NCBI RefSeq assembly: GCF_001426865.1
Contig: NZ_LMFO01000012.1
Span: 311,086-375,085, forward strand
Reading direction: 5' to 3'
Length of the DNA stretch: 64,000 nucleotides
From: Paenibacillus sp. Root52
GTDB lineage: Bacteria > Bacillota > Bacilli > Paenibacillales > Paenibacillaceae
Below are positions 17,299 to 26,900 of this stretch, piece by piece. The notes below the pieces were generated by a model, which was given only the letters and a program-made list of their open reading frames with translations, was not told where the DNA came from and made no database searches. How positions within the stretch are numbered: the first letter of the stretch is position 1; each line of letters opens with the position of its first letter. The position numbers and the translations under genes are program-made.

Positions 17299-17832
17299 TT
17301 ATTCCGTTTTGGCTGTAGCGAGCGCATCACAGAACGCCTTTCCATAAGGGGGAAGGTCTGGAGGACGACGCGCCGATATGATATGTCCATCCACAACAAC
17401 CGGTTCGTCTTTCCAGATTGCACCTGCATTCTCCATATCGTCTCGAATGCCTGGAGTGGAGGTCACGGTAACACCTTCCAGAATTTTGGCGGAAATCAGC
17501 ACCCAGCCTGCGTGACAGATTTGTCCGATCGGCTTGCGATCTGCATGCATCTCCTTCACAAGTTCAAGCACTTTAGGATAGCGGCGGAGCTTGTCCGGCG
17601 CCCAACCGCCAGGCACAAGAATACCATCATATGCAGAACTGTCCAACTCGTCGAAGCTGTATTCCGCTTCGGCGGGAACACCGTATTTTCCAATGTAGGT
17701 TTTACCTTTTTTCTCTCCAGCTAGATGCACCTCGGCACCTTCTTCACGTACACGATGTACGGGATACCATAGCTCCAGATCCTCGAATTCTTCATCAACT
17801 AGAGCGATAACTTTTTTACCTGTTAATCTCAT
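17299..17832 (-). CDS. DJ-1/PfpI family protein
   Basis: This 177-residue protein has the DJ-1/PfpI fold. The Glu of the active site is in DEEFEDLELWYP, the strand GILVPGGWAPDKLRR precedes the nucleophile elbow, and the Cys nucleophile sits in IGQICHAGWVL, with the His after it as in PfpI/YhbO proteins. Family roles include peptidase, deglycase-like and stress functions, and none can be assigned here. The ATG at 17832 lies eight bases after AAAGGAG. Earlier in-frame ATGs are too close to that site. It converges with the PTS operon. Confidence 0.9.
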   Translation of the reverse strand: MRLTGKKVIALVDEEFEDLELWYPVHRVREEGAEVHLAGEKKGKTYIGKYGVPAEAEYSFDELDSSAYDGILVPGGWAPDKLRRYPKVLELVKEMHADRKPIGQICHAGWVLISAKILEGVTVTSTPGIRDDMENAGAIWKDEPVVVDGHIISARRPPDLPPYGKAFCDALATAKTE

Positions 17833-18073
17833 ATCCATCTCTCCTTTTGCGGTAGCATGAATCGACTTCATTGTAACAGATTCCTAGCTTCGCTTCACGG
17901 GACACATAACCCTCCAAGATGAGTAACCGATTTCAATCGTTGTTAGCATACGCAAGCAACCCTTAACCTGGCGTCAGTGGTAATTTGTGCAACCTTTGGT
18001 TTGCAGCAGGATTTAAGCGGAAAAAGGTCGAATGGTAACAGTATACGAGTATAGAACGAATGAGGTGATGAAT

Positions 18074-18517
18074 GTGCGCAAATCGTGCAGATGCGGACAT
18101 GTAATGGAATTAGAACTAAGAACGGTTGTGTACGCCAAAAAAGTAGAGATTCGTAACGTACCTGTATTTGCATGTACAGATTGTATTTCATACGAAGTGC
18201 TTCAACCGGTCAAGCCTGACCTGAAAGAATGTATTAGTAAATTGGGTGAAGAGCCCAATAAGCAGGATGTCTTATTTGGTGAACAAAATGAGCTTGCAGA
18301 CCTGTTCCACGAGCAACTGCTTGCTAGACCCAATGCAACGGATCAAGAGATGCAAGACCAGATGCAGCATGCTGTGAAGGAAAGGATTAATTTATTGCTT
18401 GATATTTTGGGTTATGCTCAAAAGTCGGGTGATGCAGAATGGATTGAGACAACGCAGCGTAGACTGGGTCAGTTATCGGGGTTTGTTTGGCAGGCGCATT
18501 TCTCGAATGCTGTCTAG
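18074..18517 (+). CDS. Zinc-ribbon (YgiT-type) protein of unknown function
   Basis: The N-terminal 45 residues hold two Cys pairs (CRCG and CTDC) around the strand LRTVVYAKKVEIRNVPVFAC, as in YgiT-type zinc-finger proteins of Bacilli. The remaining 100 residues are helical and acidic, with no DNA-binding motif I can name. The start is uncertain. GTG at 18074 fits an AGGTGAT site four bases upstream, but ATG codons at 18068 and 18032 are in frame, and the last also has an AAAGG before it. The protein is cytoplasmic. A transcriptional or stress role is only a guess from the zinc ribbon. Confidence 0.75.
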   Translation: MRKSCRCGHVMELELRTVVYAKKVEIRNVPVFACTDCISYEVLQPVKPDLKECISKLGEEPNKQDVLFGEQNELADLFHEQLLARPNATDQEMQDQMQHAVKERINLLLDILGYAQKSGDAEWIETTQRRLGQLSGFVWQAHFSNAV

Positions 18518-18550
18518 TTTTGACGTGTGAAATGCTTGTTTTCATGAAAA

Positions 18551-18580
18551 TTGGCTTTTTCGCGCGCTTTTTGTTAAGAT
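18551..18580 (+). promoter_or_regulatory. Probable sigma-A promoter of ytxJ
   Basis: TTGGCT and TAAGAT are 18 bases apart, 60 bases before the ytxJ start. Confidence 0.45.
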
Positions 18581-18639
18581 ATCGAAGAGTGAAAACGCTC
18601 AACATAGCGGTATTCCTGAAAAAGGGGGATGTATATTCA

Positions 18640-18987
18640 ATGGCTGACATGACTAAAATGACAAGTATTGAACAGCTAAACTCCGCAGTGGAGGCTACCG
18701 AGGAACAACCTTTGCTTCTGTTTAAGCATAGTACACGTTGCCCAATTAGCGCGAATGCTTATCAGGAGATGAACAACTATTTGCAAAACAATCCTAATGA
18801 ACAAGTGAAATACGGCATTATTTATGTTGTGGAAGACCGCCCTGTATCAAACGAAGCAGCAGAAAAACTGGGTGTTAAGCATGAATCTCCACAGGCAATT
18901 CTAGTTAAAAAGGGAACGCCTATATGGCATACTTCCCATTCTGATATTACTTCGACCACGCTCACGCAGGTTTTAAGTGAGTCCTAG
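18640..18987 (+). CDS. ytxJ: Bacillithiol-system redox protein YtxJ (BrxC)
   Basis: This 115-residue thioredoxin-like protein has the monothiol active site KHSTRCPIS, with Cys34 the only reactive Cys of the motif. In B. subtilis this protein (BrxC) removes bacillithiol from oxidised protein thiols or acts with it. The fold continues through YGIIYVVEDRPVSNEAA and the cis-Pro region HESPQAILVKKG. The ATG at 18640 follows AAAGGGGG. It directly precedes ccpA, as ytxJ does in the wider ccpA region of B. subtilis. A longer frame from 18487 overlaps the previous gene and is not the protein. Confidence 0.92.
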   Translation: MADMTKMTSIEQLNSAVEATEEQPLLLFKHSTRCPISANAYQEMNNYLQNNPNEQVKYGIIYVVEDRPVSNEAAEKLGVKHESPQAILVKKGTPIWHTSHSDITSTTLTQVLSES

Positions 18988-18999
18988 AGCCTATTTTAA

Positions 19000-19028
19000 T
19001 TGATTAATGCAAAAATTTGTCGTAATAT
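19000..19028 (+). promoter_or_regulatory. Probable sigma-A promoter of ccpA
   Basis: TTGATT and TAATAT are separated by 17 bases, about 50 bases before the ccpA start codon. Confidence 0.5.
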
Positions 19029-19079
19029 AATTCTTAATGAAAATGGGTTGAAAATTTACTGGTAATGGAGAGAAGTACT

Positions 19080-20087
19080 GTGACGGTAACCATTTATGAT
19101 GTGGCACGCGAAGCTGGGGTGTCCATGGCAACGGTATCACGGGTAGTTAACAATAACCCTAATGTGAAGCCACAAACACGTAAAAAAGTATATGAAGCCA
19201 TTGATCGGTTGGGATATCGTCCAAATGCTGTAGCCAGAGGTTTGGCTAGCAAAAAGACGACAACAGTCGGTGTGGTAATTCCTGATATTTCGAACTCGAC
19301 TTTCGCTGAGATTGCTCGCGGAATTGAGGATATTGCTAATATGTATCACTACAATATCATTCTATGTAATGCGGACAAGAAGAAAGAAAAAGAAATTCGT
19401 GTTATTAACACGTTGCTAGAAAAGCAAGTCGACGGTTTGCTTTTCATGGGCGGAACAGTAACGGATGAACATATCCAAGCCTTTCAATCCGCAGCAGTAC
19501 CTATCGTGCTCTGTGCGACAAGTGACGAGAAGGGAACATATCCTTCTGTAGATATCGATCATGAATCTGCAGCATTTGATGCGGTGAATACATTGATTCG
19601 TCATGGTCATAAGGAAATTGCGATGATTAGTGGCACGTTACAAGATCCTGCTAACGGCTACGCGCGTTTCCAAGGGTACAAGAAAGCTCTTGAAGCAGCA
19701 GGTATGGACTATCAGGAGGATCTGGTGCGCATCGGTAACTATCGTTATGAGTCCGGCGTGGAAGCAATGAAATATTTCCTCGGACTGAAGAAGAAACCAA
19801 CAGCAATCTTCGCTGCAACAGATGAGATGGCTATTGGTGCGATTCACAGCATTCAGGATGAGGGGCTGAAAGTACCGGATGACTTCTCCATCATTAGTGT
19901 GGATAACATTCGTATGGCTTCTATGGTGCGTCCGCAATTGACAACGGTCGCTCAGCCAATGTATGACCTTGGTGCTGTTGCGATGCGTTTGTTGACGAAG
20001 CTGATGAAAAAAGAAAATGTGGAGAACCCACGGGTTATTCTACCGCATGAAACGATTCTACGTTTGTCTGTAAGCCATGCTGGATAA
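19080..20087 (+). CDS. ccpA: Catabolite control protein A
   Basis: This 335-residue LacI-family regulator is near-identical in its DNA-binding part to B. subtilis Ccp[21 protein letters not shown], then the hinge helix region [17 protein letters not shown]. The effector domain shows [18 protein letters not shown], and the C-terminal part keeps [19 protein letters not shown]. CcpA with Ser-phosphorylated HPr or Crh binds cre sites and controls carbon catabolite genes. The start is the GTG at 19080, nine bases after GGAG. The ATG at 19065 overlaps that site. A putative target site lies nearby at acsA. Confidence 0.97.
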   Translation: MTVTIYDVAREAGVSMATVSRVVNNNPNVKPQTRKKVYEAIDRLGYRPNAVARGLASKKTTTVGVVIPDISNSTFAEIARGIEDIANMYHYNIILCNADKKKEKEIRVINTLLEKQVDGLLFMGGTVTDEHIQAFQSAAVPIVLCATSDEKGTYPSVDIDHESAAFDAVNTLIRHGHKEIAMISGTLQDPANGYARFQGYKKALEAAGMDYQEDLVRIGNYRYESGVEAMKYFLGLKKKPTAIFAATDEMAIGAIHSIQDEGLKVPDDFSIISVDNIRMASMVRPQLTTVAQPMYDLGAVAMRLLTKLMKKENVENPRVILPHETILRLSVSHAG

Positions 20088-20154
20088 GTAAATATAGCAT
20101 TGGAAATGGTATAGGGCAGGGAGAAGACATTCTCTCTACATATCGAATTAGCAG

Positions 20155-20177
20155 AAGCTCCGGAGACGGAGCTTTTG
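20155..20177 (+). terminator. Rho-independent terminator of ccpA
   Basis: AAGCTCCG pairs with CGGAGCTT around a four-base loop, followed by a short T run. Confidence 0.7.
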
Positions 20178-20209
20178 TGCTGAATAGAATCTACTGGAGG
20201 GCTTAGGAC

Positions 20210-20905
20210 ATGCGCGAAACAATCGGTATTATTGGTGCTATGGATGAGGAAGTAGAACTGTTACTTGCAGGTATGAAGCAATTAGAAACGGTCAAACAGA
20301 CCGGAATAACCTATGTTGCAGGCGAGTGGTTAGGTAAACAAATCGTTGTCTGCAAATCGGGTGTAGGTAAAGTTAATGCGGCAGTAACTACGCAGATTCT
20401 GATTGACCGCTTCCAAGTGGATCGAATTATTTTTACAGGTGTTGCAGGTGCAGTTCACCCTGAGCTAAATATCGGAGATATCGTCATTTCTTCGGTATGC
20501 GTGCAGCATGATATGGATGTTACTCCACTTGGGTTTGAACGGGGTGTTATCCCTTATCAAGAAATCTCTGCATTTCCTGCCGATGCTTCACTGATTGCTC
20601 TTGCTGAAGAAGCTTGTAAGGCGCAAGGGGCGAAGTACTTGATCGGAAAAGTTCTGTCTGGAGACCAATTCATCGCGAGCAAAGAAACGGTAAATATGTT
20701 ATACAACCAAATGGATGGAGCTTGTGCAGAAATGGAAGGTGCGGCTGTTGCTCAAGTAAGTTTTATGAATCGTGTACCCTTTGTCGTTCTGAGAGGCATG
20801 TCCGATAAAGCAGATGGTTCAGCACATGTTAACTTTGCTGAATTTACAGTGCAGTCTTCCCAGCGCTCACATCGCATCGTGGAGCATATGTTGGAGAACA
20901 TGTAA
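20210..20905 (+). CDS. mtnN: 5'-methylthioadenosine/S-adenosylhomocysteine nucleosidase
   Basis: This 231-residue enzyme cleaves adenine from MTA and SAH, recycling the by-products of polyamine synthesis and methylation. Motifs are IGIIGAMDEEVELL with the catalytic Glu near the N-terminus, CKSGVGKVNAA, IFTGVAGAVHP, GDQFIAS, AEMEGAAVAQV and the catalytic Asp in RGMSDKADG. Length is normal. The start follows CTGGAGGGCTTAGGAC. Position between ccpA and acuA differs from B. subtilis, where mtnN lies elsewhere. It is bracketed by terminators and so is probably monocistronic. Confidence 0.96.
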   Translation: MRETIGIIGAMDEEVELLLAGMKQLETVKQTGITYVAGEWLGKQIVVCKSGVGKVNAAVTTQILIDRFQVDRIIFTGVAGAVHPELNIGDIVISSVCVQHDMDVTPLGFERGVIPYQEISAFPADASLIALAEEACKAQGAKYLIGKVLSGDQFIASKETVNMLYNQMDGACAEMEGAAVAQVSFMNRVPFVVLRGMSDKADGSAHVNFAEFTVQSSQRSHRIVEHMLENM

Positions 20906-20963
20906 GTTTTTATGTGATAAATAAAAAAACTCACAGTGAGCCGCCTGAACAAAAAAAATAAAA

Positions 20964-21024
20964 AGACCGCTTCTCAACGGATAGCTCCTAAGGTATGCAG
21001 AGCTAGGTGAGAAGCGGTTTTTTT
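20964..21024 (+). terminator. Rho-independent terminator of mtnN
   Basis: ACCGCTTCTCA pairs perfectly with TGAGAAGCGGT around a 33-base loop and is followed by eight T residues. Confidence 0.82.
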
Positions 21025-21161
21025 TAGATGATAGAATGTATAAGTTTTCAGCGGAGCTGAACCATTTGATTATCGCAAGAAAAACTACAATTAAACGCAG
21101 TCTGTCTCCTGTGGAGGTAAGACGATAGACGTTTTTTATGTAAGCATAATTCAAGGTTAAC

Positions 21162-21794
21162 TCAATACATAAACCGATAGCGGAAGCGCACACGATCGAA
21201 CTGTTCCTCAGACGCGAGTGGTACCTGGCTGCCGATTCTCACCATAAGACAGTTTGCCGGGTGAGAGCAGATCTCAGGATCATCGGTCGCGTACCAAGTC
21301 ATATCTACAGTTTGCATTAACTTCTCCATCATTTTACGATAATCCCACACGGACAGACCGCTGCCCTTCAGATCCCAATGCCAATAATATTCGGTCGTAA
21401 AAATGATATATCGCTCCATCTGTTCACCTTCGAACGCAGTGAGCAACATCTCACGTCCTATGCCTAGAGAGCGATACTCGTCAGCCACCTCGATAGCTCC
21501 CAGTTCTATGAGATCCGTCATATTACCTTCAGACCAACGTTCACATTCGTCAGCGTAATGAAACGTAACGTAACCAATAATGATGCTATTTTCATGTGCT
21601 AGAATGATACGACCTTCCGGCAGATCGGCAATCTCCGTTAGAGCTTCCTGCTGCTCTGATGGTCTCCGAAAAGCATCGAGATCCGGATGGAAACCTAACT
21701 GTGAAATGGCCTCAGCGGGTATAGGGCCTTCAATCGTGATGTGGTGACCGGATTTGAAGATGGAACGCATATGATGCTTCTTAATATGCTCCAT
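21162..21794 (-). CDS. acuA: Acetyltransferase AcuA
   Basis: This 210-residue GNAT-family protein resembles B. subtilis AcuA, which acetylates and inactivates acetyl-CoA synthetase. Landmarks are ALTEIADLPEGRIILA, the core ERWSEGNMTDLIELGAIEV, the acetyl-CoA loop YRSLGIGREML, and the distinctive TTEYYWHWDLKGSG and DDPEICSHPANCLMVRIG segments. The ATG follows AAAGGAG. It is transcribed divergently from acsA, its expected substrate gene, the same arrangement as in B. subtilis. The acuB and acuC genes that follow acuA there are absent; acuC would encode the deacetylase. Confidence 0.95.
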   Translation of the reverse strand: MEHIKKHHMRSIFKSGHHITIEGPIPAEAISQLGFHPDLDAFRRPSEQQEALTEIADLPEGRIILAHENSIIIGYVTFHYADECERWSEGNMTDLIELGAIEVADEYRSLGIGREMLLTAFEGEQMERYIIFTTEYYWHWDLKGSGLSVWDYRKMMEKLMQTVDMTWYATDDPEICSHPANCLMVRIGSQVPLASEEQFDRVRFRYRFMY

Positions 21795-21838
21795 GGTTCA
21801 TGCTCCTTTCTTCCCCCTAGACGATGATTGAGAAGATT

Positions 21839-21847
21839 TGCTATAAT
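21839..21847 (+). promoter_or_regulatory. Extended -10 promoter element upstream of acsA
   Basis: TGCTATAAT is a consensus extended -10 with no clear -35. It would start transcription about 180 bases before acsA and about 90 bases before the cre site. Confidence 0.45.
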
Positions 21848-21938
21848 GGCGTAGACAAAAAATGTTCACAATTCAAGTGCAGCTCAAAATTCATTCAGTA
21901 GGTCAAGCAAGTAAATGAAGAGAATGCTCTCTCTATTA

Positions 21939-21953
21939 ATGTAAGCGCTAACT
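21939..21953 (+). promoter_or_regulatory. CcpA operator (cre) in the acsA leader
   Basis: ATGTAAGCGCTAACT fits the cre consensus WTGNAARCGNWWWCA at every position except the last base. It lies 80 bases before the acsA start. B. subtilis acsA is known to be repressed by CcpA, and ccpA itself is only 2 kb away here. Confidence 0.75.
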
Positions 21954-22033
21954 GGAAGTTCAGTCAACACAAGGCAATGAGAAGTCACCCATTTAAGGGA
22001 ATCGAAATGTCGAGTTGAAGGAGGCTGGCAAGC

Positions 22034-23758
22034 ATGAGTCAAGCATTTGAAGAGATGCTGCAAACGGTTGTGTCTGAATCTAACTTGGGCGATTACGCGG
22101 AGGCTCGAAGCCGATTCGATTGGGAATCGGTGGAAAGGCACTTTACGTGGCACGCCAGCGGAAAAGTGAATATGGCTCATGAGGCGATAGATCGCCATGT
22201 GCTGGAAGGAAGAGGCGGTAGAACGGCATTGCTATACAGTGATGCTTCACGGGAAGAGGCATACACCTTTGCCGATCTTAGCGAGCAATCCAACCGGTTT
22301 GGTAATGTACTTCGGAAATATGGCGTGACCAAGGGGGATCGAGTATTTATTTTTATGCCGAGAAGCCCTGAGATATATTTCAGCCTTTTGGGTATCTTGA
22401 AAGTGGGTGCAATCGCAGGGCCGCTGTTTGAAGCTTTTATGGAGACCGCCGTCAAAGACCGGTTGGAGGACAGTGAGGCGGTTGCACTTGTAACGACACC
22501 TGAGCTTCTTGGACGAATTAAGCGCTCCGAATTACCGGAGCTGAAGCATATATTTGTCGTTGGTGGTGGGGAGCAGACGGAAGATGGACTCATTGATTTT
22601 GATGCAGAGATGTCTATTGCTTCGGATGAGATGGACGTGGAATGGCTCACTCGTGAAGATGGACTCATTATCCATTATACTTCGGGTTCTACTGGGAAAC
22701 CGAAGGGCGTATATCATGTGCAGAATGCAATGGTTCAGCATTATTATACAGGCAAAGTTGTGCTCGACTTACGCGAGGATGATGTTTATTGGTGCACCGC
22801 AGACCCTGGTTGGGTCACAGGCACGTCTTATGGTATTTTTGCACCATGGCTGAACGGGGTAACCAATGTTATTCGTGGAGGTCGTTTCAGTCCACAAGAC
22901 TGGTATAGCACGATTGAAAAAAATAAAGTGACCGTCTGGTACAGTGCACCAACGGCGTTCCGGATGTTGATGGGTGCAGGAGACGAGACGATCGCTCAGC
23001 ATGATTTGGGTAGTCTGCGTCACGTCATGTCTGTCGGCGAGCCGCTCAATCCTGAAGTGGTTCGTTGGGGCTGGAAAGCGTATGATCAACGAATTCATGA
23101 TACATGGTGGATGACGGAAACAGGTGCGCAATTGATCTGTAACTATCCGGGTATGCCGATTAAGCCAGGTTCAATGGGAAGACCTTTGCCCGGAATTGAA
23201 GCTGCAATTATCGATGATCGTGGGCAGGAGTTACCTCCGTACAGTATGGGGAATTTGGCAATACGTAGCCCATGGCCGTCGATGATGGCGAAGATCTGGA
23301 ACAACCCAGCTAAATACGAGGAGTATTTCCGGCTCTCTGGCTGGTACGTATCTGGGGACTCTGCTTATATGGATGAAGACGGCTACTTCTGGTTTCAGGG
23401 CAGAATTGATGATGTGATTAATTCATCTGGCGAACGTATCGGCCCTTTCGAGGTAGAGAGTAAGCTCGTAGAGCACCCTGCTGTAGCTGAGGCTGGCGTA
23501 ATCGGTAAACCGGATGTAACACGGGGGGAGATCATCAAAGCCTTTGTAGCGCTTCGTGATGGGTATGAGGCGACACCGGAGTTGAAGGAAGAGATCTATC
23601 GTTTTGTAAAAGAAGGCCTGTCTGCCCACGCTGCACCGCGTGAGATTGAATTCAAGGATAAATTGCCGAAGACACGCTCTGGTAAAATTATGCGTCGTGT
23701 CTTGAAAGCCTGGGAGCTCGATTTGCCGACAGGAGACCTGTCCACGATTGAAGACTAA
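22034..23758 (+). CDS. acsA: Acetyl-CoA synthetase
   Basis: This 574-residue acyl-adenylate enzyme makes acetyl-CoA from acetate, ATP and CoA. The P-loop is YTSGSTGKPKG (residues 215-225), followed by WCTADPGWVTGTSYG, the motif TWWMTETGAQ, the hinge region YVSGDSAYMDEDGYFWFQGR with IDDVINSSGERIG, and the C-terminal PKTRSGKIMRR. Lys551 in that last motif is the residue that AcuA-type enzymes acetylate in homologues. The length and order match B. subtilis AcsA rather than the longer Acs of enterobacteria. The start follows GAAGGAGG. It is divergent from acuA, and a cre site in the leader implies catabolite repression. Confidence 0.97.
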   Translation: MSQAFEEMLQTVVSESNLGDYAEARSRFDWESVERHFTWHASGKVNMAHEAIDRHVLEGRGGRTALLYSDASREEAYTFADLSEQSNRFGNVLRKYGVTKGDRVFIFMPRSPEIYFSLLGILKVGAIAGPLFEAFMETAVKDRLEDSEAVALVTTPELLGRIKRSELPELKHIFVVGGGEQTEDGLIDFDAEMSIASDEMDVEWLTREDGLIIHYTSGSTGKPKGVYHVQNAMVQHYYTGKVVLDLREDDVYWCTADPGWVTGTSYGIFAPWLNGVTNVIRGGRFSPQDWYSTIEKNKVTVWYSAPTAFRMLMGAGDETIAQHDLGSLRHVMSVGEPLNPEVVRWGWKAYDQRIHDTWWMTETGAQLICNYPGMPIKPGSMGRPLPGIEAAIIDDRGQELPPYSMGNLAIRSPWPSMMAKIWNNPAKYEEYFRLSGWYVSGDSAYMDEDGYFWFQGRIDDVINSSGERIGPFEVESKLVEHPAVAEAGVIGKPDVTRGEIIKAFVALRDGYEATPELKEEIYRFVKEGLSAHAAPREIEFKDKLPKTRSGKIMRRVLKAWELDLPTGDLSTIED

Positions 23759-23812
23759 ATGTTGAATGTGGCAAGCCATGATTCGCCGTATTGCAATTGA
23801 TATAATCATGAA

Positions 23813-23850
23813 GAAGCCTGATCTGCGATGTCTAACAGATCAGGCTTTTT
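23813..23850 (+). terminator. Rho-independent terminator of acsA
   Basis: AAGCCTGATCTG pairs perfectly with CAGATCAGGCTT, followed by T residues. Confidence 0.88.
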
Positions 23851-23862
23851 GACGTGTTAAAC

Positions 23863-23898
23863 AAACGGCCCCCTAAGATTAAACTTAGGAGGCCGTTT
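23863..23898 (-). terminator. Probable terminator of the penicillin-binding protein gene
   Basis: AAACGGCC-CCTAAG pairs with CTTAGG-GGCCGTTT. On the minus strand the tail is only modestly T-rich (GTTTGTTTA). It lies 24 bases past the stop. Confidence 0.6.
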
Positions 23899-23921
23899 GG
23901 TGTAATCGTATTGATCTAACT

Positions 23922-26900
23922 TTAAGGTTGATAATGTACCGCTACTGAAGGTTCAGATTCTCCTGCACTGTTGTTCGCAGAGACCTTAAACCATCCGCTG
24001 GTTGTTGCGGGTACGCCGAAGTCAAGCGAGGTACCCGAGGTAGAGCCGATTTTGTTAAATGGAGCATTGCCCGTTTCGCTGTAATAGACGGAATAGCTCT
24101 GTACACCTTCTGCTTCAGCATTTGATCCCCATTGGATACGAATACCCTGGGATAGAGCTGTAACACTTACCTGACTCGGTGTGCTTGGTGAAGTTGCTGC
24201 AGTATCGTCTGATCCTTCGCCAGGCGTGATGATCGTTCCAGGAACATTAATCGGTTCCTTCACTTCTTCCTCTGGTGGCGGCTCTACAACGGCAGCACTA
24301 GTAGCAATTGCGCTTGGTGCAGACTCTCTGCCAGCTACATCAACTGCTGTAACGTAGAAGGAGAAGTTACCACCTTGTGCATACGCCGTAAATGATCGAG
24401 ATTCCCCTGTAAGGACGACTTGCCCTTGATTCTGGAAGCCTCCGCCATTAACAGAACGATACAACCGGTACCCGACAACATCACTTTCCGGTGTAGCATT
24501 GAATGTAATGATAGCTCTGCCATTGGACATAGACAGTCTTACATTTCCTGGAGCATCAGGAGCTTTACCGTTATCTTGTCGTGGATCAATCTGAGTTGGC
24601 ATGTCTGAATCTGCGTCCTGTGGCAGGTAATAAGCAAGTGACTCATGCCGGCTCATACGAGAGAATGCATTTTGCAACTCTTTAATGAGATCGGAGATTG
24701 GTTTTTTACGTTTGATTACGGTTTTTTCTTTTAGCATATCGCTAGGCGTTTCATCACGAGGGATGTAGTTCACACCATTGTAAGTGATGTACTTCGCTTT
24801 GGCGACGCCATCATCGCTATCTTTAGGAACAAATTTACTGTTGAAAATATCTGTGACAAAGCGGTCTGTCAGAGCCGTAGGCAGTTTGCCGCTATAAGCG
24901 GAAACGGTCTTCGTTACTATGCCTGATGGCTTCTCGAACTTATCTGTAACAAATAACTCTTTGTCTGAGGCGATGACCTCATTCATAATTTGAGTCCATA
25001 ATTGCTGTGCACGTTTACGCTGAGACTTGGTCTCTAGTGTGTTAACAGGCTGTTTGTATCCAACCCATACACCCAAAGTGACATCTGGGGAGTAACCTTC
25101 AAACCAGACATCGGCATAGTTCTGGGTAGAGCCTGTTTTTCCGACAATCGGTACACTCTTCGAATATTTGTAGCTCTCACGTACTTTATCCGCTGTACCC
25201 TCTGTGACAACTGTACGAAGCATGTCAGTCATGAGGTATGCTGTCTGCTCGGAGAACGCCTGAACAGGGGCAGCTTCGTGTTTATATACGATGTTTCCTT
25301 TAGAGTCTACAATTTTACTGATCATATATGAATCGTTGTACACACCGTTGTTGGCGATGGCACCATAGGCATTGGTGAGTTCCTCAACGGTTACACCATA
25401 TTGAAGACCGCCGAGAACACCAGTTTGTGCTTGATAATCGTTTTTCTGAATGGTGGTAATGCCAAGTTTTTGGGCGAAAGCCCAGGCTTTATCAATTCCA
25501 ACGTCTTCATTAAACAACTTAAGTGCCACGGTATTCAGTGAGTAATTCAGTGCTCTACGAGCAGTGATCAGGCCTTGGTAGCGGTTATTTGCATTCTTCG
25601 GAATATGATATCCGCTTGGGCCATTCTTAAGAATAATTGGTGAATCATCTACGATGGAACCTGGCTGAACTAAACCTTCATCCATAGCAGGTAGGTATGC
25701 TGCAATTGGTTTCATAGCAGAACCCGGTTGACGCACCATCTGAGTAGCGTAGTTCATTTGCTCATCTTGGAAGCTTCGACCTTCGATCATGCCCAGAATG
25801 GCACCAGTCTTATGGTCGATCAACATAGCTGCCGTTTGTTCTTTTCCCTTTTTGGGATCGTCTGCGGCAAAATTACTATCATTTTCAGCAATCGTACGCA
25901 TGGTTTTATATACACTTTTGTTAATTGTGGTATAGATACGATATCCACCTGTGCGCAATTGCTGCTGAGCTTCTTCCAATAATGCACTGCTATCTTTAGG
26001 TGCTGCATCCTTGTCGGTAGCTTCATCTGTGCCTTTGGTAGTATCTGTATTCAACTGCGTCATCAAGATTTGAGCAGCTTGCCGTTCAGTTTCCATCATA
26101 AGATAAGGATAAGTGTTGTAAGCTTTAATCGTTTTGGGCGCGAGAGAGCTCTTGATGTCAAAAGCAAGCGCTTCGTTATATTCGGTTTGATTGATTTTAC
26201 CCAGTTCTAACATTCGACGTAAAACCAAGTGCTGGCGATTAATAGCGCGCTCAAAATTATCCTCAACAAAATCGCCTTTTCCATTAAAAGCAGAGTATGA
26301 AGAGGGGAGCTGTGGTAAGCCAGCAAGGTAAGCAGCCTGAGCCGTATTTATTTTCTCTAGATCATTAATATTGAACAAACCTTTGGCAGCAGCCTTAATG
26401 CCATAGACATTATATCCACTGGAGCCATTACCGAATGGAACCTTGTTCAAGTACGCAGTCATAATTTCGTCCTTTGTCAAGAAACGTTCCAGACGGAGCG
26501 AGAGAAGAATTTCTTTTACTTTCCGATCCTCGGTACGATCTAGATTGAGGAACACACGACGCGCTAATTGCTGTGTAAGTGTGCTTCCGCCTGTTTGGAC
26601 AGACTCTTTAAGCACTTTCTGTTTTACGGCACGAAGTGTACCGTTCATGTCTACACCTTTATGTTCGTAAAAATGATTGTCTTCAATCGAAATAACTGCA
26701 TCAATAACCTTCTGTGGGATCTGGTCAATGGTGACTGGACGTCTGTCTTCTTCTGTACGTAATTGACCGATTGGACTGCCATCGGCAAAGTAAGCAAAGC
26801 CTGTGATGGAGTTTTCGCTGACTTTCTGTTCAATCAGGGCCCTGGAACGGACAGGCTCGTCTTTCACAATGGAACTGACGTATCCCATTAAAGCGCCGCC

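Noticed and set aside
18587..18602. cre-like TGAAAACGCT sequence upstream of ytxJ
   Set aside because: The second half departs from the CcpA consensus at three positions, including the conserved CA.
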